Source: Chrysopogon serrulatus
Lineage: Eukaryota > Streptophyta > Magnoliopsida > Poales > Poaceae
Direction: 5' to 3'
DNA: 64,000 nt
Assembly: GCA_015844335.1 (NCBI GenBank)
Contig: JADLZL010002135.1
Location: 1-64,000, forward strand
Position 1 is the first letter of the stretch, and each line of letters begins with the position of its first letter. The notes beneath the pieces were generated by a model. It searched no databases and was not told the DNA's origin. It saw nothing but the letters and a program-made list of their open reading frames with translations. A program made the translations under genes and the position numbers. This document shows positions 23,720 to 35,007 of the stretch, in pieces.

Positions 23720-24980
23720 TTCAAGAAAGCAACAGACAGGAAGAAGCAATCAGGGGATCGGGTCAATCTAAGATCCAAGAAAAACGAGAGCCCAGGACAC
23801 CGAGGAGGATGAAATGAGAGGGGGGAAGCGAAGGTACCACACCGGATTGACCAGCAACAACGCGAGAACAAGGGCACGGTGGCGCTGACGGATGCCGCCG
23901 GCGGATCGCGGAATGGCCAGCACGATGACAGCCACTAGGGTTCTGTTGAGGCGGACGCAATGCAATGAGCTTTTTCGTGAGGTCGTGAAGAAGAAATGTA
24001 ATGTGGGCCTTCAGCCCTTCACGGCCCATAAAACTGCCTCATTTTGGTTAATTTTCAAAATATGTCAAACCAAAGATTTAGCTATCCATAATTTTTGGCT
24101 ATTGCTTGATTGGTTACCAAAATTTATTAATTTCACATTTTATTTTCCAAATGAATGGAAATTTTTTACCTAGCTTTGGCTTACCAAAGCAATAGCATAG
24201 CAAAAATTGGCTACAAACCAAACAGACCCAAAGTTTCTATTTTTATGTTAGTAAATTTGTTTTCTAGAAATAATTACCAAATACAAAGTTCTAGTAATAT
24301 ATACCACAATTTCCAAAAGAAATGCTGTGACTAAAATTAAACCAATTCGTTTGGGAGAATATCACTTACAATCGTTTCAATTGGCGGTATTTCCTTTGCT
24401 GCATAGGGTTCCTTAAAAAAATCATAACTTTTCTATATAACCATGGATTAAAATAAAATTTATATAAAAACTGTAAAACTCATAGAGATATTCAACATTG
24501 TAGTTCATTACCTTTTCTTTAAAAGTCACCTTGGCGATGCCAAGATGATGATACAATATTAAGATGAACAAACATAGAATTAAAGTTTTTATCAATAATT
24601 TTGGCAGTAAGACAACTTCAAATAAAAAATACTGTGAGCTGCAAAGACGTAGATATTCTCGAGCAATACAAATTTTACTTTCATACTAGACTATGTGAAA
24701 GACTTATGACTTTTTTTTAGCTATGCTACTTAGGTAGGGGTGTGAACAAACTTGCTTTTGATTTATCAAGTTACTAACATAACATATATACTAAAAAAAT
24801 ATATCTTTTTCCATATGAGCATAGACGAGGATAAATTTAATTTATATGTATGAAAATAACAGGCCTTGACGAAGTCTAACATTTTACAACTTCATTATAG
24901 CTCATGACATTTTCGTTTCAACACTGTCACATGTAGGGATTCTATAGTCCAACGCCAATCGCCAACCCATGCACTCACAA
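23720..24980. other. Spacer between TIM10 and TSP9
   Basis: The two genes face away from each other here. The first 200 bp should contain the TIM10 leader and promoter. An AT-rich stretch follows with no recognised gene. A possible TATA-like GCATAAAAAGT sits at 24995-25005, about 400 bp before the TSP9 start codon; its use is uncertain. Confidence 0.4.
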
Positions 24981-25401
24981 CATTTCTCCCTTTTGCATAA
25001 AAAGTACTACTACTGCAAAATGACAGGCACTATCTTTCGCTGAATTGGACGTGCAGCTCAAAGATGAGCATGCTTGTACCCGCCACGACAGTGGCTGTTA
25101 AAAAAAATTGCAAATGTCTATTGGATATTCATATTTCTGTCGCCCACAAACTACAGCGAAGCACCACCATATCGTTCGGTGAGATCACTCTGACTCTCTG
25201 AGTTGCAGACCGTGCAGCTGCCGGTGGATAAGCCGCCTGTGGACGCCACGAGCTCCCGGCTCCGCACCAAAAACAAGAGCCGCCGGTAAAGCCTGAAAAG
25301 CCTGAAAAGAACCACAAGAATCCCTGGCCTGGCCCCCGCACACGCAGCGCGCAGCCACACACCCAAAGGCACAGACTGACAGGCACCTCCCGCAGCCAAC
25401 C

Positions 25402-25761
25402 ATGGCATCAGTAGGCTTCGGCACGGTCGCGCCTGCCGTGGCATCGCCGGCGGCCAGGACGACGACGAGTCTGGGTCTGGGCGGCCGCCGCGCACGGCCA
25501 TCCATCTTGCACGTCCCTGCCGCGACCAAGGTCGTCGCGGCGGCGAAGCAGGAGGAGAAGGGCCTGTTCGACAGCATCTTCGGCGCGCTGTACAAGGAGG
25601 ATCAGCTGCTGGAGACGGACCCCATCCTGAACAAGGTGGAGGGCAAGGCCGCCCGCGCCGCCCCGGCGCCCAAGAAAGCCACCGCTCCGGCGGAAGAGAG
25701 CGGCAACGGTGGGTTCAGCCTCGGCGGATTCTTCTCCAAGCCCAAGACCAAGAAAGGGTGA
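25402..25761 (+). CDS. TSP9: Thylakoid soluble phosphoprotein TSP9
   Basis: A small, largely disordered plant protein, phosphorylated in the light, that associates with photosystem II and LHCII antennae at the thylakoid surface. The single-exon frame encodes 119 residues. Residues 1 to about 46 are rich in Ala, Ser, Thr and Arg with few acidic residues, typical of a chloroplast transit peptide. The mature part starts near AAKQEEK and has the family core GLFDSIFGALYKEDQLLETD, then a Lys/Ala-rich linker and the C-terminal GNGGFSLGGFFSK block. The start is the first ATG after stops. Nothing is odd apart from high GC. Confidence 0.85.
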   Translation: MASVGFGTVAPAVASPAARTTTSLGLGGRRARPSILHVPAATKVVAAAKQEEKGLFDSIFGALYKEDQLLETDPILNKVEGKAARAAPAPKKATAPAEESGNGGFSLGGFFSKPKTKKG

Positions 25762-26992
25762 ACGAACGTTAATTAATTAGCTCCAATTATTCGAATTGTT
25801 TTTATACCTACTTGCTTGCTTGTAATCCTCGGATCGGAGCCACGTACTGATTGTGCAGCGTATCAGCAGCCTCCGTTGTAAAGTGTTTTAAATATAACGT
25901 TTGATTCGGAAAGAGAGCCTGCTGTCTGCCTGCCTGTCTTTTTCTTCTTTTGATCACTATAATAAAATTAGCAATTCTGTGATCTGGGATAAGGATGCTG
26001 GCTAAGGGCAGTCCAAATAGACAGTTTCTAGTAGCAATTTTCTAAAAAGGAAGAGAGTAATTAATATCTAGTAGAAACTATATCTTTCCTATCCCATGGT
26101 TTTCGTAGCAATGTTAATACAAAGGATAAATGCAGCACTAAAAAAGAGGTAGATCAATTGTGGTACTTCCTCTATCCTAAATTATAAGACGTTTAATTTT
26201 TTAACCCTAAATTTGATCATTCATTTTATTAAAAAAAATTGTGCAAATGTTACCAAATTTAAGTTGTTCTTTAAGAACTATCATTAATAAAGCAATTCAT
26301 GACAAAAGAAATGATATTTTGTAAAAAAAATTTAAATAAGATGAGTGATCAAACTTAGTGTTAAAAAAGTCAAACGTTTTATAATTTGGGATGAAGTAAT
26401 TATTTCTACAGAACACACGCTGCCACATTTCTATGGTCATGTTCCATAATGTACATTAGAACAATTTACAATTGTTTTTATAGTTGGACAAAGACAAAAT
26501 TTTGATATAATGTGATACAAGGGCAAATAATAAATCATGAAAGCAACAGTTTACTTGTACTAGTTATAGTAATTGGTTGTACAAGAGTGTTGTCTAAAAT
26601 TATCTTGAAATTCAGGCATTTGAAATATAGGAGGTACACGACATTTTATAACACGCTAAAAATACACAAACCGGTCATACTTTGTGTTAGTCTAACATAC
26701 CAATAAAACGGTGGCAGCAACTTCTTTTCTTGCAGAAGAACGATATTTGCGACAGACATACTCTGTTCAACCCTTAATTAACCTTTCGTTGAATTGTATA
26801 CACACGCAAAGGGAGAAGTGTATGCCTTCTCGATCCCTCGGTCTTGACTTGGAATTCTACACCAACTCCTTACCTTTGAAACATTGGAAGACCCCTCACC
26901 TCAGGAGTCGCCGGGAAAACATTCTAGGCTTCTAGGAGGCGAGGAGCTTACTGCTTGCTACCCTTAGCTTCCAGTGAGGTTTCCGTTCCAAT
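25762..26992. other. Spacer with a Stowaway MITE
   Basis: The first 150 bp are the likely 3' UTR of TSP9. A MITE (26166-26396) follows. No other gene is visible before the NB-ARC gene. Confidence 0.4.
26166..26396. mobile_element. Stowaway (Tc1/mariner) MITE
   Basis: Ends CTTCCTCTATCCTAAATTAT and its inverse ATAATTTGGGATGAAG are bounded by TA on each side (26164-26165 and 26397-26398). Subterminal AAGACGTTT/AAACGTTTT also pair. 231 bp. Confidence 0.82.
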
Positions 26993-28546
26993 ATGTCGTC
27001 GATGTTCATCTCTGCACTGCTGAGCGACCTTACCAGCAGATCCATTTCTTTCCTGATCGACAAATTGATTGCAGCGGCAACATCAACATCGTCGGAGGAG
27101 ACTGTAGGCAGCCTTGAGAGGCTTCTCCTTCGGGTTCACGTCGTCGTGGAGGAGGCAGAGCAGCGGCATGTCACGAACCAGGCCATGCTCCGGCAACTCA
27201 ACCAGATGAGGAAGGAGATGTACAGAGGGTATCATACGCTTGACGACATCTTCAGATGCAGAGACCATCAAGAGACGACCGCCAAAGATCAAAGCCAAGC
27301 TGCAATGGTTCCGTCGTCGTCGTCCACGCCATCCTGGTCGATCAATCCTGCAAAGCGTCCCCGTCTCACCAGCGGCGGCGCCGATGGCAGATTGAGAGAA
27401 CAAGATCGTCTCCGTGAAGTTCTTGTCGGCCTAGAGACCATCATCCGAGATGCAAGTGAGCTCGTTGTGTTCTTGAGTGGATGTCGTCCTCGCCGGTGCC
27501 GGCAGCCGTACAGCACCTACCTGATTCTAGACAACTGCATGTTCGGTCGCCAGATGGAGATGGAGAGGATCATGGACTTCCTGCTGCAAGAAGAAGAGGT
27601 TCTCATCGATAGAAACCCACCACCACCAGGTGTCCTGCCCATCGTTGGCCCGGGGAGGGTAGGGAAGAGCACCCTGATTGAGCATGCCTGCAACGACCAA
27701 AGAGTGCGTGACCACTTCTCTCAGATCATATCTTTCAGTCAGCATAGTATTAGAGATGACAAGACAGTGGCGACTCTAAGTGACTGTGATGTAACCAAGC
27801 ATCGCCGCCGTGCCGATGGCCAAGAAAGGATGCTGGTGATAATCGAACTAACCGGCGACATCGATGAAGCTGTATGGAGGAAATTCTACTCTGACTGCAG
27901 AAGTCATGTTGCAACTGGAAGTAAAATCATCATCGCCAGTCGATCCGATAGGATTGCAAGGCTTGGAACAACGCAGCCGCTGAAGGTAGAATTCTTCACG
28001 CCAGAAGAGTACTGGTACTTCTTCAAGGTACGTACGTTTGGCAGCACGGACACTCGAGAGCATCCGAAACTGGCGTCGATAGCCATGGACCTGGCGCAGG
28101 AGATGAACGGGTGTTTCTTCGGCGCAAGCGTTTGGAGCGGGCTTCTCAAGGCCAATCTTGATGCTAATTTCTGGAGCACAGCTGTTGCGACCGTGAAAGA
28201 TTTCAAGCGGGTGAATCTCTCGCTCTTGGGGGAGAAGTGCGCCGATCTCTGGCAGGCTTTCGAGCCGGTATTTCTCCGGAGAGTAAACAAAACGTCTTCT
28301 GAATATTTGGTGATTGTTCATGACTATGAAACAGGTTTTGTTCGTGACTCGGCGCAGAGTGAAGACCCCCAGATGAGTATTCGAGATCTCTTGTTTGGTA
28401 ATAACTTTAGACCTTATGGGAGGTTCGGTGTTCTCGCATGGAGGTCACATATACCACCTCATTACAGCTACATGATGAACTGTGAGGTGCGGAGGTCGGG
28501 GCGAATGGTCTCCCGGAAGAAGCCAATTCAACAAATTGCAAGGTGA
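26993..28546 (+). CDS. Rx-N/NB-ARC disease resistance-like protein lacking LRRs
   Basis: A single-exon 517-residue protein. Residues 1 to about 95 resemble the Rx-type coiled-coil domain, including YRGYHTLDDIF. After a low-complexity linker (100-135) comes NCMFGRQMEMERIMDFLL and the P-loop GPGRVGKST (219-227). The kinase-2 region reads MLVIIELTGD (280-289), so the usual run of aspartates after the hydrophobic strand is lost. RNBS-B is present (GSKIIIASRSDR, 309-320). The GLPL region reads NGCFFGA, and there is no MHD motif or LRR. Such proteins may be truncated NLRs, decoys or helpers. It could also be an intact member of a grass family of short NB proteins. No stop or frameshift is visible. 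Confidence 0.82.
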   Translation: MSSMFISALLSDLTSRSISFLIDKLIAAATSTSSEETVGSLERLLLRVHVVVEEAEQRHVTNQAMLRQLNQMRKEMYRGYHTLDDIFRCRDHQETTAKDQSQAAMVPSSSSTPSWSINPAKRPRLTSGGADGRLREQDRLREVLVGLETIIRDASELVVFLSGCRPRRCRQPYSTYLILDNCMFGRQMEMERIMDFLLQEEEVLIDRNPPPPGVLPIVGPGRVGKSTLIEHACNDQRVRDHFSQIISFSQHSIRDDKTVATLSDCDVTKHRRRADGQERMLVIIELTGDIDEAVWRKFYSDCRSHVATGSKIIIASRSDRIARLGTTQPLKVEFFTPEEYWYFFKVRTFGSTDTREHPKLASIAMDLAQEMNGCFFGASVWSGLLKANLDANFWSTAVATVKDFKRVNLSLLGEKCADLWQAFEPVFLRRVNKTSSEYLVIVHDYETGFVRDSAQSEDPQMSIRDLLFGNNFRPYGRFGVLAWRSHIPPHYSYMMNCEVRRSGRMVSRKKPIQQIAR

Positions 28547-29048
28547 TATCATCTTGTTGTCTCTCCATGTGATCGGTTGTCATCTCACATGACTTGGATT
28601 TAGTCGCGACTTTACATTTTTATTATTTATGAACTAAAACTCCATGTTCAATTTAGTACAGACTGTTACATGCTACAGTTGTATCCTAACATTAATATAT
28701 GTCAGTGTGAAGGTCTCTTAAGAGTAGTATGGTTACAGGCTTACAGCTTCTATGGAAGAAAACGAAATCGGACAAATTTATAAGATAGGGAGGTTGGTTA
28801 TAGGAGTACTAAACCTGGTAATGGTCTCAAATCCAAATTAAACCAAACCCACACCAAACCATCCAGATGTAGCAGCTTCAGCCTAATTCAAATCACTCCA
28901 CCATTGTACCTCTCTAAACTAAACCAAGCCAATCCGTATGTGTGGGAGATCATGAGTCGCTTCACCGTTTCACATTCTGTTTTCAGTTGCTTGCTCCCAC
29001 CGTCGGATATATGATTGATGATTATATTGTCACCGCCGCCAACCTAAC
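28547..29048. other. Spacer downstream of the NB-ARC gene
   Basis: Probably begins with the 3' UTR. Nothing else is recognised. Confidence 0.4.
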
Positions 29049-29797
29049 CTTGGCTCTATTTGGTAGAGATTTAGATCCACCAGATTTAAATTCACGAGCT
29101 TGGATATATTAAAAAATTTGCCAAATACTTCTAGATCCACTAGATTCAGATTCACCAAAATAGGTGGATCTGAGAATGGATTCACCATTTTAGTGGATCT
29201 CCTCAAGGGGTGCTCCACCAAAACGAGGTTGGTGAATCTAGAGAAAATTACCCACCATGCCACTGATTATACATGTACCGCTTTGCCTATTCGCATTTCT
29301 TTCTGTCTAGGCACTTCTTCTCCCCGAGACCGCAACTCTTCTTCTCCGCCACACGCTGTGCCCGCCCTGGCAGACCGCCTCGCACGCCACCGCCGCCCGC
29401 ACCTTCCTGTGCGGCATTCCTTCTCCATCAGGTGGCGTTCCTCCACTAGCCGCCTGCACGGGGCGGCGAGGCCGCGCACCGCTTCCCCCCTAACCGCGAG
29501 GCCATGGCCGTGAGCTCCACTGCGACGGCGAAGCTTCAACAAGACCACGCGCAGCCACCGTGGCCCACATCTGTCGGGCCCATGGGCCCCGCAAGCGCCG
29601 CCCCATCTGACACGTGAGGCCTTTCCTATACGGCAAATTAGGCAATTCCAAACAAATTGCCCTTAAGTGGATCTGGAGCTACTGTGTTTGTTAAAGAGTT
29701 GCAAGGTAGAACTGAGATCCATTTTGAATCTGATCTATGATAAATCTCATATTCAGATTCACTTTTTCTAGTGGTGAATCTTTACCAAGCATGCTCT
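29049..29797. mobile_element. Possible DNA transposon with degenerate inverted ends
   Basis: The left end GGCTCTATTTGGTAGAGATT and right end AATCTTTACCAAGCATGCTC are loosely inverted, and both subterminal regions are rich in GATCCAC/GTGAATC words. The GC-rich middle (29320-29600) has open frames with no similarity I recognise. The ends are weak and no target duplication was found. Confidence 0.35.
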
Positions 29798-31382
29798 AAG
29801 TGGCCACTCCACAAACCAGTCATTATGGCAAGCAGATATAAGCATCTCTAAAAAGACCGAGAACCCCCTTTAACACCATAAAATATGCTTTTTTCATAGG
29901 CTTAAAATGATTTAATTATGTATTTTTGCGCTCAAGAAAACATAAGAAAAAAAAATCTTACTATTACTAATTAGAGGCTCCAACGGAGGCACCACATTAA
30001 TTCTCACGAGACGCGCTACGAAAAAAGATAAATCTTAGAAATTCTCACAATAATCAGAAACATCCGGCCTTTGATTTGGAAGACTCTAATCATCATCATT
30101 GATATTAGCCATCGGATCTATTGTAGATTATTAAAAATTTACCCACCAATGCCGTTATAAATATATATAAAATAACCCCCTAATTTTGTATGAAAATTGC
30201 CCACCTTTGCCATTATATAAAATAATTCAATATTATTTATATATGCAAGCCGTCGTTCACATATCTTCATGCTCACCTTGCCTCTCTTTCGTAAGATCTC
30301 AGTTATTCCCTCTCCAATAACACTTTTTTTGGATGAAAACCAACGGAAGTTTCTAAGCTTGAAACAAACAAAAGAAGGAAAGAAAAAAACAGCGAGCCTT
30401 CCATGTTGCAATGTGGCGGATGGAGACCAAGGAAAGAAAGCAAAGCAAAAAACCAGAGACCCTTCGATCGGTGCAGCGATCAAGTGGCAGATACCCTTCT
30501 GTTCCGAACATCAAACGCAACAATCGACACCACCATGTAGCCTTGGACGACTTTGGCATGTCTCATGAGGGCCTTCGATGTTGCCGTCATCAAGGTCACC
30601 GCGCCAAGGCACCAATCACGTAGCCCTGAACTTGGTAACCTAAGGTTCATGGTTTAACAACTAGAGAGATCACCTCAAGTCTCCGTCTCACCAGAAAGGT
30701 CGTTCAGGCTTTTGTTAATTATATACATGCTTTCACCATTCAAGTAGTCAAACCGAGCCAGATGAGGTGCAAGCTTAAACATTAATTAATACACGTATAA
30801 AAATATGATATAGAAAATTCATCCTGTTAAGTGATGAGGTGCAAGCTTAAACATTTATTTATGCCACTGTTATAATTAGAAGTTTAGCTTATGACAATAA
30901 TTTTTTAATAAAATGAAATGCAACAAATTCAACTTAACACGTGGATAAACAACAATTGGATTTCAACTTAACATGTGGATAAAAATTTCAACAACTAGAT
31001 TAATAGTCGAATCTAAACTATAGACACATGAGTTTAGAAAAAGGGATGCAACATAGCTTATTTAACTTAAGCTGAAGTCTCAACTAAATACATATAGTGC
31101 TAAAAAAGATAAATGCTAAATATTTGAACAATGGGTCTCTAATGCAGCCTAAATGTTAATCATCATGAGATCCGCTAAAAGATGATAAATCATTGAAATG
31201 GTCACCAAAAGACAAAAATATTTGGCTATCAATGGGAGACTCTAATCACTATTGTTTATAATAACCATCCTATATAATACCACCTTTGCAGTTGTCTAAA
31301 AAAAGCCATGAATTTGTATTAAAATTATCCACCCATGCCATTAAGAAACACACTAAGCTAAACATCAAAATGCACCAAGTTA
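29798..31382. other. AT-rich intergenic region
   Basis: No gene is recognised. Segments around 29960-30170 and 31130-31330 resemble each other (TCTAATCA followed by ACCATC or AGCCATC, and a TTACCCACC-type motif), suggesting two diverged copies of one repeat, probably Helitron-derived. Confidence 0.4.
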
Positions 31383-31553
31383 TCTATCTACTATTATAAG
31401 TGATAATTTAAGTAACTCCTTAAATTGCATCTGAATTACCATTCTTTTGTTGTTTTAAAAACTAAAAACATCCCTTCTACATTATAACATTAACATTAGT
31501 ATATTAGAACTTGATTAAAGTTAAAGTAAACATAAGTAGACATGCATGAATAG

Positions 31554-31556
<3 letters not shown>

Positions 31557-31612
<56 letters not shown>
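31557..31612. repeat. (AT)n microsatellite
   Basis: About 28 uninterrupted AT units inside the Helitron. Confidence 0.97.
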
Positions 31613-31614
<2 letters not shown>

Positions 31615-31826
31615 TATGTCTTAACAATCATGTAACTACAAATTATTAATCTTATATTAATAACTATGCCAAATAATTTATACATGTTACTTTTGACATT
31701 ATATATATAAAAAAATTATTTTGCATGTTTATGTTATATTTATATTATAACCAATATTGCACATATATTCCTTAAAAAGAAAAATTTAAACATCTTAGGA
31801 CATGGAAGGTTATTACAGTCCACATA

Positions 31827-32059
31827 CTCCCTCCGTCCCTAAAAAAAGCAATTTTAGGTGTTTGTGCCACAAGTTTGACTCGATTTATAGAAAAACGTGC
31901 AATATTTTATACCTTCAAATAAATTTGTTAAAAACCAGATTCAAAGATTTTTCTGATGATATTAATTATGATACTAATCGATGATAATTATTATTTATGA
32001 AAATCACCAGCAAATTTTTTTTGGGAAGAAAAACTACCTTATTTTAGGGACAAAGGGAG
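31827..32059. mobile_element. Stowaway MITE nested in the Helitron
   Basis: Ends CTCCCTCCGTCCCTAAAA and TTTTAGGGACAAAGGGAG are inverted, with TA on each side (31825-31826 and 32060-32061). 233 bp. Confidence 0.85.
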
Positions 32060-32509
32060 TATGACTGTACCTTCCTACGCTTTGATATTCCCTTGAAGTA
32101 GACAACCATTATAACTCAAAACATTAATGTCATGTTTAACATAACTCGGGGATTAACAAAATTAGACTATGGCATCATAAGATATATGGGCTACTACATC
32201 AACAACAACAACCACCATATATAGCCTAAGATGAAGTTTCAACTAAATGCATATTCTTGACACAGACGTTCTATGAAAAGGAGAAAAAGTATGGATACAA
32301 GCAAATATATATACATCAGGAATTCAAATGTTAATCACAACTAAATTGATGTGGCATAGTATCTACTATGCCTATTGCGATACAAAATGAACATAATTAA
32401 AAAGCATATATACAATTTAATATAAGTAAATGAGAGGTATTTAACAATAAAATAACCAATGATATCTTTTAAGATTTAAACCCGTGCAAAGCACGGGTTG
32501 ATGGACTAG

Positions 32510-33981
32510 TTAGTGCTAAATTAAAATTTATCTTAAGATAGCAACATTTTTGTGCACTCACGCCTCTGCACATGATTTATTGGTTGAGTGGTTTTGACCA
32601 AAACTGAAAAGGAATTCAAAATTCTTTTGAAAAATGGATTTGGAAAATTCTGATATAAACAAAAAGGAAATTCATTTTTTCCCTCTCTCCTCTCTCTGGG
32701 CCACATCTGGCCGGCTCATATCCCTTCTTCCCTCTCCCTACCTGGGCCCATGAGCCGCAGCATCTAGGCCGGTCCAGCCCGCTGCCCGCCATCGCTGAAA
32801 GGTGAGGAACCCACCGGAATGTCTCCCACTCCCTCTCTCGTTCTCTGTGATGTGCGCAACCTCATCGTCCCTAGCCGCCTTGCAGCGTTCTCCTCCATCT
32901 CCGGGCCAGCTCCATGGTTCAGATCCGATCCAGCTCCTGGTAAACCAAAGTCAGTAGCCATGTCAGCTGCCACACAGGCGCCGCATCACCCGTCGACCTG
33001 GTTAACTAGTCAACTCTACCTGCTGTCCCTGCCCTGATAAAAAAAATCCTGTTTTTCTTTCTTTTATTTTAAATTAAGAAATGATAAAAAAACCCTATTT
33101 TTGAATCTCCGTTATAACTCCATTTTTGTCTGTTCAAGTTGTATTAGATTCATAATGTACATGTTAGCAACAATGTTTACCATGTCACTAGCACTAGAAT
33201 TCCATGGATTAAATCCTAACTTCAATAATGATTATGCAAATGGATTTATAAATACAATATGATTAATTTTATTTTAGATTTCTAATTTAGTTATAAATTT
33301 GACTTAATTCAGTTTAGATATTTCTATGAAATATGTTATACATGATTTTATATATTTAAAATAAATGAAGCTTACACGTTTTTGTTATCTCATAAAGTGA
33401 ATCTTTCAGAATTATTTTCTTTAAAATAAATGAAGCTTACAATTTTCTGTTAAAGCAAATCTTTCAAAATTATCAATAGATGGATTCTCTTAAGACTTAC
33501 AGTGCAACCACAAGTTATATGGCTCTAAATTGACTTAGTATTAGACGAATACTAGCTTGTGATAGCTTACTTAAAATGCGCAAGAGGAGCTCTGATTGGT
33601 ATGATTTCAGCTTGCCAAGGAGGTGCATTGTGGTTTTTTTTGTCTTTTTCGTCGATCACACTTTGGAGGAAAAATAGGACTAGTTTATGAGAATCCTTAG
33701 CGGGTTGCTACGTATTATGGAACCCATGAATAGTTTCATAGTGTAACCTGTCCTACTGCCTTGGTAGAGGCCAGTGATGGCATCTGTAAATCATGACTTC
33801 TGGGTAAAGAAGATGTATAACATAACAGGCGTACTCATGGTCATGCACGATCTTAAACTCCTTATAGAATAGATGATGCTTACTTGTAATAATTATTAAT
33901 GCTATACATTACTCCTATTCACATGATCATGTGGTTATTTTTAGGCTTAAGCTGAATATGTTAGTACTCAACCGCTAAAAT
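32510..33981. other. Intergenic, no gene recognised
   Basis: A short GC-richer island at 32690-33040 has small open frames on both strands without recognisable similarity; the rest is AT-rich. No transposon ends found. Confidence 0.4.
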
Positions 33982-33998
33982 TTGACTCACTAAAAGCT

Positions 33999-34990
33999 TT
34001 TAGCTTTTTTATAAAGGATAGAAACTATCCGGTTTTATCTACCCGTGGGTAGAATCAGGCCAAATTATTACAACAGGAAAATAAAAAGAAAGAAACTGAC
34101 GGAAAAAATTAAATCCACAACAAGGAGCTCGAGTAGCCCTACGCGACAAATAGGCTTGCTCACCTCCACTAGAATAAGATTACCAACGTCAAGACAAAGC
34201 TGCCAGAAACACATTTATCAGACTAAAAAAGGTATTGAAAAGTGAAAACGTTGGACACCGATCACCATTGAAGACGGGATGCTTTTTCCAAGTTAACAGC
34301 ACAAAGCACTTGGTGTAGATGCAAGCCTGCCTACCAAAAGCCAAGCTGTTACGCCATCGATCGCCACCTCCATCTTGAGCAGCGCAGCAAGGTAACATGC
34401 AGTAGGAAATCTCGGTCCTTACAAACAACATCTTCAACGACACGCCAGCTACGCCACCGTCGTCAGCCTGGAAAAACCAGGCTAGGTTTTCACCCAGTTA
34501 TTGAACACCAACGAGCGCAACAGCTTTAGCGACACCTTCAACAAGGTGCGTGGCACAGTCAGTACCACCGCCGTCGACCCAACGTAAGATACCAAGCAAG
34601 GTTTTCACCCAAATTGTCGCCCCGTGAACCGGCCGTTGTCCAGATCCAAATCCAGCCGCTAGGGAGGAGGGTGTTGGTGACTAGATCTAGATCTAGTCGC
34701 CGTCACCCAAGAAGCCCTAGCCGCAGGCGCTGACCCAGGCCTGGAGCCGCCAGAACCGCCCGCTGGAGGGCCAGATCCTCTCGTTTGGCCGGCTACCGCA
34801 GTCGTCAGTGGAGATGGATGAGGGGATGAGGGAGGACAAGGAGGGGGGAAGGATGATGCTAAGGAAGGGAAGTGAGCCGCCGCCCCCACGAACCGGGGAG
34901 GAGCGGTGATGGTGGCCGGGCTGGCCGTCAGAGAGGCCCCGAGGGGCAGTGGCAGTGGGATCCCCCCATGTCGCCTAAGAGACGACGCGC
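33999..34990 (-). mobile_element. LINE-like (non-LTR) retrotransposon copy, non-autonomous
   Basis: A 992-bp insertion flanked by a perfect 17-bp direct repeat TTGACTCACTAAAAGCT (33982-33998 and 34991-35007). A long variable target duplication is the mark of target-primed reverse transcription. Read on the minus strand it has a GC-rich 5' part and an A-rich 3' tail (TTTATAAAAAAGCTAAA). It encodes no endonuclease or reverse transcriptase, so it is either internally deleted or a short non-autonomous family mobilised in trans. Confidence 0.75.
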
Positions 34991-35007
34991 TTGACTCACT
35001 AAAAGCT

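Larger units (their letters stand above)
31383..32509 (+). mobile_element. Helitron with nested MITE
   Basis: The 5' end TCTATCTACTATTATAAG follows an A. The 3' end has a perfect CCCGTGC/GCACGGG hairpin (32481-32497), then CTAG at 32506-32509, and T follows. This is the standard grass Helitron terminus. It carries no Rep/helicase. Inside are a 56-bp AT microsatellite and a Stowaway MITE, so it is older than the MITE. Confidence 0.8.
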
